A stretch of 8,048 nucleotides of DNA from Actinomycetota bacterium (GTDB lineage Bacteria > Actinomycetota > Coriobacteriia > Coriobacteriales > RUG844), in assembly GCA_013335845.1 (NCBI GenBank), contig JAAXUU010000048.1:1-8048 (forward strand), read 5' to 3'. Shown here piece by piece: positions 1-5,915 of this stretch. A program made the translations under genes and the position numbers. Each line of letters starts with the position of its first letter. Position 1 is the stretch's first letter. The notes under the pieces were generated by a model. The model ran no database searches. It was given only the letters and a program-made list of their open reading frames with translations, and had not been told where the DNA came from.

Positions 1-128
1 ATCCTCAGATGGTAAAGATGATAACCTAAGTGTATACTCCGGTCTCGATCAACAGTTTACCTGTCAATGGAATGGCGCCCGGTAAGTTGTTTATTTTTGT
101 GACCGAATGTCCCGTCGGGAGAGAAATA

Positions 129-353
129 ATGAATGATATTACGCAGCTCTTAGGCATGAATAGTACCTTGTTCCATTTGTTACCCCTATTGATTGTTTGG
201 GAAGGTATCTGGAAAGGCCTCGCACTTTGGCATTCCGCCCGCGAAAAACGTTCGGCGTGGTTTATTTCGATTCTAATATTCAACACTATCGGAATCCTCC
301 CAATAGTCTATCTCGTTTTCTTTAAAACGAAGAAGAACGATTCCCTGCAATAG
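129..353 (+). CDS. Small two-helix membrane protein, DUF5652-like
   Basis: A 74-residue integral membrane protein of unknown function. The frame is open from position 30, but the start at 129 is chosen because a GGGAGAG ribosome-binding site (117-123) lies six bases ahead of it and the upstream residues look non-conserved. Two hydrophobic segments are visible, about residues 13-35 and 44-65. Between them is the pattern W-x2-I-W-K-G-x-A-L-W-x2-A-R, followed by W-F-x6-F-N-T-x-G-I-L-P-I-x-Y-L. From memory this matches the DUF5652 family, small proteins with conserved tryptophans and an N-T-x-G-I-L-P motif. The C-terminus is short and lysine-rich (KTKKN), so it probably faces the cytoplasm. It stands alone: what lies upstream of the window start is unknown and the next gene is convergent. 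No enzymatic role is implied. Confidence 0.72.
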   Translation: MNDITQLLGMNSTLFHLLPLLIVWEGIWKGLALWHSAREKRSAWFISILIFNTIGILPIVYLVFFKTKKNDSLQ

Positions 354-672
354 TTGTTGCAATCGGACCTTTTCGCGGGGGAACTAAAACATCGTCAATC
401 GGGCAAAAACGAAAAGGCAATTCTTGCTTTAGATAGGGGGCTGAGCCCTTCCGGTATCCAGAGTCCTGACATTCGAAATCGCTATTTCTGTGTTTATGAT
501 CCAAACGGGGTATCTGTGCGGTTCAAGCAGAAGCTTTGATGAATATGCTCGGAGACGAATCTTTGGAAGAGTCGATTTATCTGATTCTCTCGACAGCGTC
601 TTAGCTGAAAACATTTATAGTGACATCGACGTTGCGCTGCTTGCCAACATTGTTGAAAAACGTGCAAACAGA
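354..672. other. Gap without a convincing gene
   Basis: These 319 bases separate the small membrane protein from the 3' end of the convergent LuxR-type gene. Several overlapping short frames exist (354-539, 490-723 and 539-604, all plus strand), but none has a good ribosome-binding site or a recognisable domain. A short G+C hairpin is possible at 436-450 (GGGGGC/GCCCTT, loop TGA) but lacks a T tract, so it is not called a terminator. The stretch may be decayed coding DNA; the residues YDPNGVSVRF near 510-530 faintly recall the end of a glyoxalase-fold protein, but this is too little to call. Confidence 0.4.
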
Positions 673-2145
673 TTATCTCGCTGGTTCCTCGTCTATAAGC
701 TGGAGAAGTTCCTCGCGCGATGAGACGCCGACCTTGCGGTATATATTGCGCACATGGCTTCGTGCTGTGCTTTCTGAAATAAGCAAAGTTTTGGCAATAT
801 AGACCGGGCTATGTCCGCGGCCCATATAGCAAAGGATCTCACTTTCCCGCTTGGAGAGCTTGCGTCTTTGTGAAAGAGTCTCACAACGTGCCTCAAGCGT
901 ATCTTGCAAGGATGATGCAAGGGGAGTCGCTTGCTTTTTTGAAAGCAGGCTCCACGTTTCGAAGCCAAGCGAAATCAGGATGACCGAGAAGAACATGGAC
1001 GTCATCACCAGCAGGACCGTGTCGTAATCCTCGAACGTGGGGAATAGATTCGCTAAGCCGACTCCTATACAGGAAACTAAAGCTCCCAAGAATAACGCAA
1101 CGCCGAAAAGTAGCGGGGGAGTGAACTCTCCCGCGTTCGTTATACCTATCAGAGACGCCAATGCAAACACTGCCAGAAAGGCGAGGAACACATAGAGACA
1201 GACCGTGCCTGCGCTCTGCGCCATGCTCTCGACGGGAAAACTGTTCAGAATGATTATCACGCTTGCGGAAACCGGGACGATTGCTTTATAGACAAATGAA
1301 AGCAGGGGTTTATCGGACCTGAAGAAGCAAAGGGGGACGATGCACACTGCGGCTATGATGCCACCGAAGAACTCACTTTCGAAAGAGTTGAAAAGCTGAT
1401 ATTTGCGAACGCTCATCATGAATGTATAGAGCAACAGCCCCATCGCCGGGAGCCAAACAACTGAAGCGAGTTTGCGCAAGCTTGGCAATAACTTGTGGGG
1501 CTCGGCGGTTGGCGACTCGTTGAACGTCGAATCAGCTTTTGGGAGGTCCAGTGTTCTGGTAATCGTTTTCACCAATGGAGTCAGGCTTCCCATAAGGAGA
1601 AGAAACGGGAAGATGATATAAAGCGCGACAGTGGGTATGATCGTCATGCTCCATGAAAGAAGGGACGCGCTACCGCAGACGATCGCAACGAAGAAGACGG
1701 CGCTCTTAAGCCCCATAGTCGAGAGATGGCATCCCCACGCAACGCAGACCGGGACGGACCCGAGCCCGGTGCAGATTCCGGCAATCATCGCGATGTAAGG
1801 CAAGGGTTTATCCATCTGCAAGAGAAAAAAGAAGGTCAAGCTGCCGAGAATATAAAGGGCGACTCCCAAAGTGAGCAACAACGGTTCCGGGTTCTGCCAC
1901 AAAGGATGCTTGAGCGCATAGAAGACGAACACAAATCCCATGACCATGCAGGATCCGAACATCGCGAAGACGAAGTAGCCGATAATCGCGGTCCCCGTAG
2001 AAGACTCCTGAAAAATCGATAGGTTGGGGGAATAGAGCATAAATGTGCTCGCGAATGCAATGAACGCCAGGTATGACGGTCTCAGCTTGAGCTTCTCTCT
2101 GTGATCTATCTGCAATTTCATATCGGATTGTTTCTCAGAACCCAT
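673..2145 (-). CDS. LuxR-family regulator with 12-helix membrane sensor domain
   Basis: A 490-residue membrane-embedded transcription regulator. The first ~400 residues carry about twelve hydrophobic segments (roughly 23-42, 53-75, 89-109, 115-137, 148-168, 169-190, 227-247, 258-274, 283-301, 312-336, 344-366 and 375-397) in an MFS-like 6+6 pattern with a polar loop at 191-226. After a linker, residues 429-485 form a LuxR/GerE-type helix-turn-helix: L-S-K-R-E-S-E-I-L at the start and the recognition helix around TARSHVRNIYRKVGV. The start at 2145 is preferred because AGGGGGAG (2149-2156) sits just ahead of it; an ATG 13 codons upstream (2184) has no such site. This architecture is frequent in Eggerthellaceae, where such genes lie beside exported redox enzymes. 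The divergent flavoprotein gene is therefore the likely target and its substrate the likely signal, but this is inference. No receiver or kinase domain is present. Confidence 0.9.
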   Translation of the reverse strand: MGSEKQSDMKLQIDHREKLKLRPSYLAFIAFASTFMLYSPNLSIFQESSTGTAIIGYFVFAMFGSCMVMGFVFVFYALKHPLWQNPEPLLLTLGVALYILGSLTFFFLLQMDKPLPYIAMIAGICTGLGSVPVCVAWGCHLSTMGLKSAVFFVAIVCGSASLLSWSMTIIPTVALYIIFPFLLLMGSLTPLVKTITRTLDLPKADSTFNESPTAEPHKLLPSLRKLASVVWLPAMGLLLYTFMMSVRKYQLFNSFESEFFGGIIAAVCIVPLCFFRSDKPLLSFVYKAIVPVSASVIIILNSFPVESMAQSAGTVCLYVFLAFLAVFALASLIGITNAGEFTPPLLFGVALFLGALVSCIGVGLANLFPTFEDYDTVLLVMTSMFFSVILISLGFETWSLLSKKQATPLASSLQDTLEARCETLSQRRKLSKRESEILCYMGRGHSPVYIAKTLLISESTARSHVRNIYRKVGVSSREELLQLIDEEPAR

Positions 2146-2174
2146 GCGCTCCCCCTGCGTCGCCCCTCGAAAGC

Positions 2175-2180
2175 ATTCTA
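2175..2180 (-). promoter_or_regulatory. Possible extended -10 of the LuxR-type gene
   Basis: Read on the minus strand this is TG-C-TAGAAT, an extended -10 hexamer one base from consensus. It has no good -35. It would start transcription near 2168, downstream of the far ATG at 2184, which supports the start at 2145. A second candidate hexamer (CATAAT, 2183-2188) overlaps the area. Confidence 0.3.
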
Positions 2181-2223
2181 GCATTATGAGAAGTTCTGTA
2201 TATGCGCATCTGTCACCTTCCGC

Positions 2224-2299
2224 GTGATTTACCTAAAAACCGTGATGCCATTTTCCTCTCTTTTTCTAAAAACACCCCAAACCTGTGATTTTTTGGCAT
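2224..2299. promoter_or_regulatory. Repeat-rich divergent control region (candidate operator)
   Basis: The region between the regulator and the flavoprotein gene holds an 8-bp direct repeat CTAAAAAC (2233-2240 and 2266-2273, 33 bp apart, about three helical turns). It also holds GTGAT three times (2224-2228, 2242-2246, 2285-2289) and inverted arms ATGCCA (2245-2250) and TGGCAT (2294-2299). Such elements on one face of the helix would suit binding by a dimeric LuxR-type domain. The assignment rests on position and repeats only. Confidence 0.35.
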
Positions 2300-2320
2300 T
2301 CAGGCAATCCATACGATGAT
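2293..2320 (+). promoter_or_regulatory. Possible promoter of the flavoprotein gene
   Basis: TTGGCA (2293-2298) is one base from the -35 consensus and is followed after 16 bases by GATGAT (2315-2320), a weak -10. It overlaps the right arm of the inverted repeat, so regulator binding there could affect transcription. The match is modest. Confidence 0.3.
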
Positions 2321-2387
2321 AGTGCTCGATGGAACAAAGTCCGACGAGTTTTATGAATGTATGAATGCAAGGAAGGAGATCGGAACA

Positions 2388-4127
2388 ATGGAGAAGAAAA
2401 GCACGGGGGTCTCGAGGCGGGATTTTCTCAAAGTAGCGAGTTTGAGCGCTGCGGGAGTTGCCGCTACGGGAGCAATGTACGGATGTACGTCTGCGACGAG
2501 TTCTGCCGAAGAGTCGACAACCACCGAAACGACCTCTTCGTGGAAAACGGCGCCAGCGGAGGTCACGGATTTCGCGAATGAATACGACTGTGATGCAGTT
2601 GTCGTCGGGCATGGTTTTGCCGGCATCACAGCTTGCCGCGAACTTGCCGAGGCAGGTAAGAGCGTTATCTTGGTTGAAAAGCAAGCAGAGGATACCTATG
2701 CTGCTACGGGTAATGAGTCAGCCGCTATAAACGCCAGTATTCTTAAAGAGCGTGGCGTGCCGGAAATCGACCCGGTAGAGTTTTTCCAGAATTGGATGAC
2801 TATCACCGGCAACTACCCCAACCCGGCGCTCGTTATGAAGTTCGCACAGAATTCCGGCACCACCATGGACTGGTATCTCTCCGAGTGTACAACGGAAGAT
2901 CTCGCTACCATGACCACAGCGTTTTTCCCGCCCACCGCCAATCAGATGGACCACATCGGTGCTATCAAGTTCTGGCCTTCCGTTTGTAGTTTCTACGGTG
3001 ATTGCAATCAGACTAAGCTCCATGGCTATAACCGCGCTGTGGCGCAAGAAGCGGGCGCCGAGTTTCATTTCGCAACGGAGGCGACCTACATCATCAAGCA
3101 AGATGGTGCCGTTGCAGGACTTGTTGCAAAGGATGCAGATGGCAATGCTATCAAGTACAATTGCAAAGCCGTCGTCTGTGCATGTGGTGGTTTCGGCAAT
3201 AATCTCGACATGATGAAGGACCTCATGTCCGATATCGCAGGTGCTCTTGTCGAGGGAGAAGCCATCGCCCCCCTTATCGGAGGAAACGATGGACGCGGTG
3301 TTCAGATGGCATACTGGGCCGGTGCCCGTCTCGAAAGCCAGCCTGTTCCGGGTATGAACTGCAAAGGGTTCTCCATACCGGGTAAAATGAACTGTCTCCC
3401 GCAAGCTCTTTGGCTTGACGAGAACGGAAAACGCTATTGCAACGAATTCTATCCCACTTCCGAGCAGCGTGGCATTCACACCGTGTATAGCCCTCGGAAA
3501 ACCAAATATGCGGTTGTGGATTCCAATTTCCCTGTATATCGTACCTATATGGTTCCTCAGCACGCAGGTTTCGAAGCTTCCGATGCCAACATCGCATCGT
3601 TGCAGACTGCGCTCGACACCGCCTATCAGAAGTTCCTGGGTACGTATGTCGAGCCCGAGGCCACCGATGATGCCAGCGCGCAACAAGGTCCTATGGTGGC
3701 TATCGAATATATCGCCGATGACACCATCGAAGGTCTTGCCACGCAGCTCGGTCTTACCGGTGATGCTGCCGCGAGCTTCGTCGAATCCGTCGCACGTTAC
3801 AACCAGATGTGTACACAGGGCTTCGACGAGGACTTCGGTCGCGACTCCGCAGTTTTGTTCCCTGTCAACCAAGCCCCGTTCTATGCCTGCGCTTCTGTGC
3901 CTGTCGTAGGCGAGACTATGGTCACATGCGGCGGTATTATCACCGACGGTGATCAGAATGCCCTAGACAGGGACTACGCTCCCATCCCGGGTCTCTATGT
4001 ATCCGGCAACGACTGCGGTCGTCGTTTCGGTATCGAGTACATCACCCCCATCCCGGGCGTAAGCCTCGGCCTGGCGATTACGCTTGGGCGTGAGTGCGGC
4101 AAGTCGGTCGCGAAATTCCTCGCTTAG
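2388..4127 (+). CDS. Tat-exported FAD-dependent oxidoreductase (fumarate reductase/flavocytochrome c-like flavoprotein)
   Basis: A 579-residue exported flavoprotein of the fumarate reductase/succinate dehydrogenase flavoprotein family, expected to reduce or oxidise an organic compound outside the membrane. The N-terminus has a twin-arginine signal, S-R-R-D-F-L-K at 9-15, then a hydrophobic stretch and Cys33, a possible but atypical lipid-attachment site. A Ser/Thr/Glu-rich linker follows. The FAD-binding Rossmann motif G-H-G-F-A-G is at 74-79, with the acidic strand end V-E-K near 96-98. Further FAD contacts lie at A-C-G-G-F-G (265-270) and the C-terminal block I-P-G-L-Y-V-S-G to P-G-V-S-L-G (533-561). 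There is no CxxCH haem site and no FMN-binding domain, so electrons must come from a separate partner not seen here. Canonical fumarate reductases have H-T-M-G-G; here it is V-T-C-G-G (512-516), so fumarate is unlikely. The start at 2388 has AAGGAGA (2373-2379) eight bases ahead; an in-frame ATG at 2316 does not. It is divergent from the membrane LuxR gene, its probable regulator. Substrate unknown. Confidence 0.9.
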   Translation: MEKKSTGVSRRDFLKVASLSAAGVAATGAMYGCTSATSSAEESTTTETTSSWKTAPAEVTDFANEYDCDAVVVGHGFAGITACRELAEAGKSVILVEKQAEDTYAATGNESAAINASILKERGVPEIDPVEFFQNWMTITGNYPNPALVMKFAQNSGTTMDWYLSECTTEDLATMTTAFFPPTANQMDHIGAIKFWPSVCSFYGDCNQTKLHGYNRAVAQEAGAEFHFATEATYIIKQDGAVAGLVAKDADGNAIKYNCKAVVCACGGFGNNLDMMKDLMSDIAGALVEGEAIAPLIGGNDGRGVQMAYWAGARLESQPVPGMNCKGFSIPGKMNCLPQALWLDENGKRYCNEFYPTSEQRGIHTVYSPRKTKYAVVDSNFPVYRTYMVPQHAGFEASDANIASLQTALDTAYQKFLGTYVEPEATDDASAQQGPMVAIEYIADDTIEGLATQLGLTGDAAASFVESVARYNQMCTQGFDEDFGRDSAVLFPVNQAPFYACASVPVVGETMVTCGGIITDGDQNALDRDYAPIPGLYVSGNDCGRRFGIEYITPIPGVSLGLAITLGRECGKSVAKFLA

Positions 4128-4172
4128 ATTTCTCTCATTTCAAGCAATCCCCGGCTTTGAGTGGCAACGTGA

Positions 4173-4201
4173 GTGGGCACCCGTGTTTTCCGGGTGCCCA
4201 C
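4173..4201 (+). terminator. Hairpin terminator after the flavoprotein gene
   Basis: A perfect 11-bp G+C-rich stem (GTGGGCACCCG at 4173-4183 and its complement at 4191-4201) encloses a seven-base loop, TGTTTTC. It lies 45 bases after the stop codon. The T tract behind it is weak (CTCATCGTTTGT), so termination may be partial or factor-assisted. Confidence 0.75.
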
Positions 4202-4296
4202 CTCATCGTTTGTATGGCGTATGCGCGGCATCCACCATGTTGGATTTGTTTTCAAAGCGATAACGACATTCCGTATCGACGTCTCTCTACCGGGCG

Positions 4297-4302
4297 TATA
4301 CT
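4297..4302 (+). promoter_or_regulatory. Possible -10 for the 4368-5735 gene pair
   Basis: TATACT is one base from the -10 consensus and lies between the upstream terminator and the next gene. No convincing -35 is seen at 16-18 bases (TCGACG at 4276 is 15 bases away). It would give a leader of about 60 bases. Confidence 0.3.
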
Positions 4303-4320
4303 TGGTGTGTCGCAGTGTCC

Positions 4321-4341
4321 GTGCGATGCGGTAAGCCGCAC
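4321..4341 (+). other. Leader hairpin with two competing left arms
   Basis: In the leader of the next gene, CCGCA (4336-4340) can pair with TGCGG (4327-4331, loop TAAG). The overlapping CGCAC (4337-4341) can instead pair with GTGCG (4321-4325). The two stems exclude each other and end 14 bases before the ribosome-binding site. It could be a structured leader or chance. Confidence 0.3.
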
Positions 4342-4367
4342 GTATCATGCAGAAGAAGGAGGTTGCG

Positions 4368-4769
4368 ATGCTAGCTACGATTTCTTTTGTTGTCGGTATA
4401 ATTTTAGGTGTACTGGCGTTGGTGGTGACGCGTCGTAAAAAGGCGTCTGAAGGTGAAGCCCCGGTAAAAGACGGCGCGCTGCAATGGGTGGTCTTGGTTT
4501 TTGGAATACTCGCTATCGCATCGTTGGCCGGTGCTATGCTTAATAAGTTCATAGCGAGGCTATTCGGCGTTGGCTTCGGTTTGATTCTGTCTGAGCTTAA
4601 TCTCTACAACGTATCGATCGCGCTAGCCTTTGCGGCGGTAATTGCGGGTATCGGTGGTTTGGTCAGAGGAGAACGTCGCTGGCCGATGTGGGTAGGCACG
4701 ATATTGGCGGTTGTTCCCGCTTTGATCTGGCTGGTATTCGCCGTAGGGGAATTTTTGTATCCGCACTAA
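4368..4769 (+). CDS. Four-helix membrane protein of unknown function
   Basis: A 133-residue hydrophobic protein; I do not recognise the family. Four membrane segments are visible, about residues 2-21, 39-58, 80-99 and 106-127. Short charged loops separate them (RRKK at 22-25, RGERR at 100-104), which the positive-inside rule would place in the cytoplasm. A semi-hydrophobic stretch at 61-78 may be a re-entrant or amphipathic helix. The start at 4368 is chosen because AAGGAGGT (4356-4363) lies directly before it; an in-frame ATG at 4347 precedes that site and cannot use it. The peptidase gene follows after 57 bases on the same strand without a visible terminator, so the two are probably co-transcribed and may act together at the membrane. 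No catalytic or metal-binding motif is seen. Confidence 0.75.
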   Translation: MLATISFVVGIILGVLALVVTRRKKASEGEAPVKDGALQWVVLVFGILAIASLAGAMLNKFIARLFGVGFGLILSELNLYNVSIALAFAAVIAGIGGLVRGERRWPMWVGTILAVVPALIWLVFAVGEFLYPH

Positions 4770-4826
4770 ATCTAAAATACCCAGTGAACGCGGCTGATCG
4801 AGAAAAAGTCTGGGAGGTTATCCCTC

Positions 4827-5735
4827 ATGACAAAGAGCAGCCAGACATCGTTTGTACTTGTAATCGTAGTAGCGATATACATCGCTTATTTGAGCGCGGG
4901 GTATGCAGCCCAAACGGCGAGAATCGAACTCACGGATACCCCGACAGAAACCATTGCCGTCGACGTTGGTATGACGAGCGCGATGGTATCTGTACTTCAA
5001 TCGACGTCCGATGATTTCCTGCTGGAAGAGGAATCGCCTGTAGCGTCCTCGGCAGATCCTGCCGAAACCGAAGCGGCTCCGATTGTTTACGAAAAACCAC
5101 TGTCCATTCTCATCGATGTACCGTATGTCAGTGAAAGCTATGAGTATCCTACCGCCTGCGAAAGCATGGGTGCTGTTATGCTCCTGCAGTATTATGGGAT
5201 AGACATCACGCTTGATAGTTTCGTGGAAAATCATCTGCCTATCGCATATCTCGATGAAATCGATGGGCGTCTCTATGCCCCTCACCCCAATCAGGCATTT
5301 ATCGGGGACCCACAAAGCGAATCGGGCTTTGGGTGTTATGCCCCTGTTATTATCGATGCCTTTCGCGATATAGTGCCGTCGGATACCTATGTGATACAAA
5401 ACGAAACCGGTGCTTCACTTCCCGATGTCGTTGACAGATACGTGGCTAGGGGCACACCTGTGTTGGTTTGGGCGACGATATATATGATCCCCTCAACAGA
5501 GGGCCCAAGTTGGTATGTCTCGGGGACTGACGAAATCTATACGTGGCTCTATAACGAGCACTGCCTTGTTCTTGTCGGCTATGATGAAAGCTATTACTAC
5601 TTCAATGATCCCTATTACGATAGTGGCATCATGGCGTACGAGAAGGCATTGGCCGAGAAACGCTATGACGAGCTGGGTAGGCAGGCTGTCGCAGTTTTTG
5701 CGACGCAGGTCGATCTGACAACAACCTCTCGATGA
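4827..5735 (+). CDS. Membrane-anchored C39-like cysteine peptidase (Peptidase_C39_2 domain)
   Basis: A 302-residue extracytoplasmic protein with an N-terminal hydrophobic segment at 8-28 (signal anchor or signal peptide), an acidic Ala/Glu/Ser linker to about 90, and a papain-fold domain of the Peptidase_C39_2 type at about 92-292. The candidate nucleophile is Cys111 in Y-P-T-A-C-E-S-M. The histidine is His245 in E-H-C-L-V-L-V-G-Y-D, and the third residue is Asp261 in F-N-D-P-Y. Also typical are I-D-V-P-Y-V-S at 96-102 and G-x-P-V-L-V-W at 209-215. The glutamine that usually precedes the active cysteine and helps form the oxyanion hole appears to be Glu103. Related proteins are predicted to cleave peptides at the cell surface; unlike the C39 domains of bacteriocin exporters, there is no ABC transporter here. 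The start has GGGAGG (4812-4817) nine bases ahead. It probably forms a unit with the preceding membrane protein. Target peptide unknown. Confidence 0.85.
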   Translation: MTKSSQTSFVLVIVVAIYIAYLSAGYAAQTARIELTDTPTETIAVDVGMTSAMVSVLQSTSDDFLLEEESPVASSADPAETEAAPIVYEKPLSILIDVPYVSESYEYPTACESMGAVMLLQYYGIDITLDSFVENHLPIAYLDEIDGRLYAPHPNQAFIGDPQSESGFGCYAPVIIDAFRDIVPSDTYVIQNETGASLPDVVDRYVARGTPVLVWATIYMIPSTEGPSWYVSGTDEIYTWLYNEHCLVLVGYDESYYYFNDPYYDSGIMAYEKALAEKRYDELGRQAVAVFATQVDLTTTSR

Positions 5736-5776
5736 TGCGATTCAGCGAATGACCGCTCGATTGGGATAGCCCCTGC

Positions 5777-5805
5777 TAGACACCAATGTTACCTTGGGTT
5801 ATCAT
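5777..5805 (+). promoter_or_regulatory. Promoter for the riboswitch-controlled gene
   Basis: TAGACA (5777-5782) and TATCAT (5800-5805) are each one base from consensus and are separated by exactly 17 bases. This is the best sigma-70-type promoter in the window. Transcription would begin near 5812, just before the aptamer, in the right place to make a riboswitch leader. Confidence 0.6.
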
Positions 5806-5817
5806 CCGGATGTAAGC

Positions 5818-5906
5818 TTCAATCCGAAAGGGCGACCCGGTCGTGAGGCCGGCAAGCAAAGCTCATGGGTCTGCGGAAGCAGAAATCCGAGATGCCGAAC
5901 TTTGAG
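5818..5906 (+). ncRNA. Cyclic di-GMP-I (GEMM-I) riboswitch
   Basis: The RNA senses cyclic di-GMP and is expected to control translation or transcription of the secreted protein gene behind it. Compared from memory with the Vibrio Vc2 aptamer, the spacing is identical through the first half. AGGGCGACCC (5829-5838) aligns with AGGGCAAACC. A 6-bp hairpin closed by the GNRA loop GTGA (CCGGTC at 5837-5842, GGCCGG at 5847-5852) follows, then three bases and the signature GCAAAGC (5856-5862). The second hairpin pairs CTC with GAG (5862-5864/5889-5891), GG with CC (5867-5868/5887-5888) and TCTGC with GCAGA (5870-5874/5879-5883) around the loop GGAA. An asymmetric internal loop sits where the tetraloop receptor is expected. 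The 3' side ends ATGCCGAA. The ligand-contact positions are G5831, A5858 and probably C5895; G rather than A at 5831 favours c-di-GMP over the cGAMP-binding variant. The outer helix reaches the ribosome-binding site (GAGAGG, 5904-5909), and TTCAA (5818-5822) can pair with TTGAG (5902-5906), so translational control is plausible. Confidence 0.85.
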
Positions 5907-5915
5907 AGGTTACCT

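Noticed and set aside
2..85. Open frame ending at 83-85 on the plus strand, possibly the tail of an upstream gene
   Set aside because: Only 27 residues are visible, with no recognisable motif; another frame also stops at 27-29, so neither can be preferred.
436..450. G+C hairpin GGGGGC/GCCCTT as terminator of the small membrane protein gene
   Set aside because: Six weak pairs including two G-T, no T tract, and 80 bases from the stop codon.
539..604. Short frame starting ATG AAT ATG after a TGATG stop-start overlap
   Set aside because: 21 codons with no ribosome-binding site; a stop-start overlap alone is not evidence of a gene.
490..723. 77-residue plus-strand frame overlapping the 3' end of the LuxR-type gene
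   Set aside because: No ribosome-binding site, no known domain, and its last third is antisense to the conserved helix-turn-helix coding sequence.
2718..3872. Long (384 codons) minus-strand frame inside the flavoprotein gene
   Set aside because: It is the antisense of a clearly coding FAD-binding protein; its translation has no domain or signal and arises from codon bias.
4243..4275. TTTTCAAAGCGATA as a second GEMM-type aptamer before the four-helix protein
   Set aside because: Only the CAAAGC hexamer agrees; neither the GNRA hairpin nor the flanking helices can be formed.
4818..5399. 193-codon minus-strand frame inside the peptidase gene
   Set aside because: Shadow of the C39-like domain; no start context or recognisable motif.
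5865..5915. Upstream in-frame ATG codons at 5865 and 5892 as start of the secreted protein
   Set aside because: Both lie inside the riboswitch aptamer, and 5916 has the ribosome-binding site and begins a proper signal peptide.
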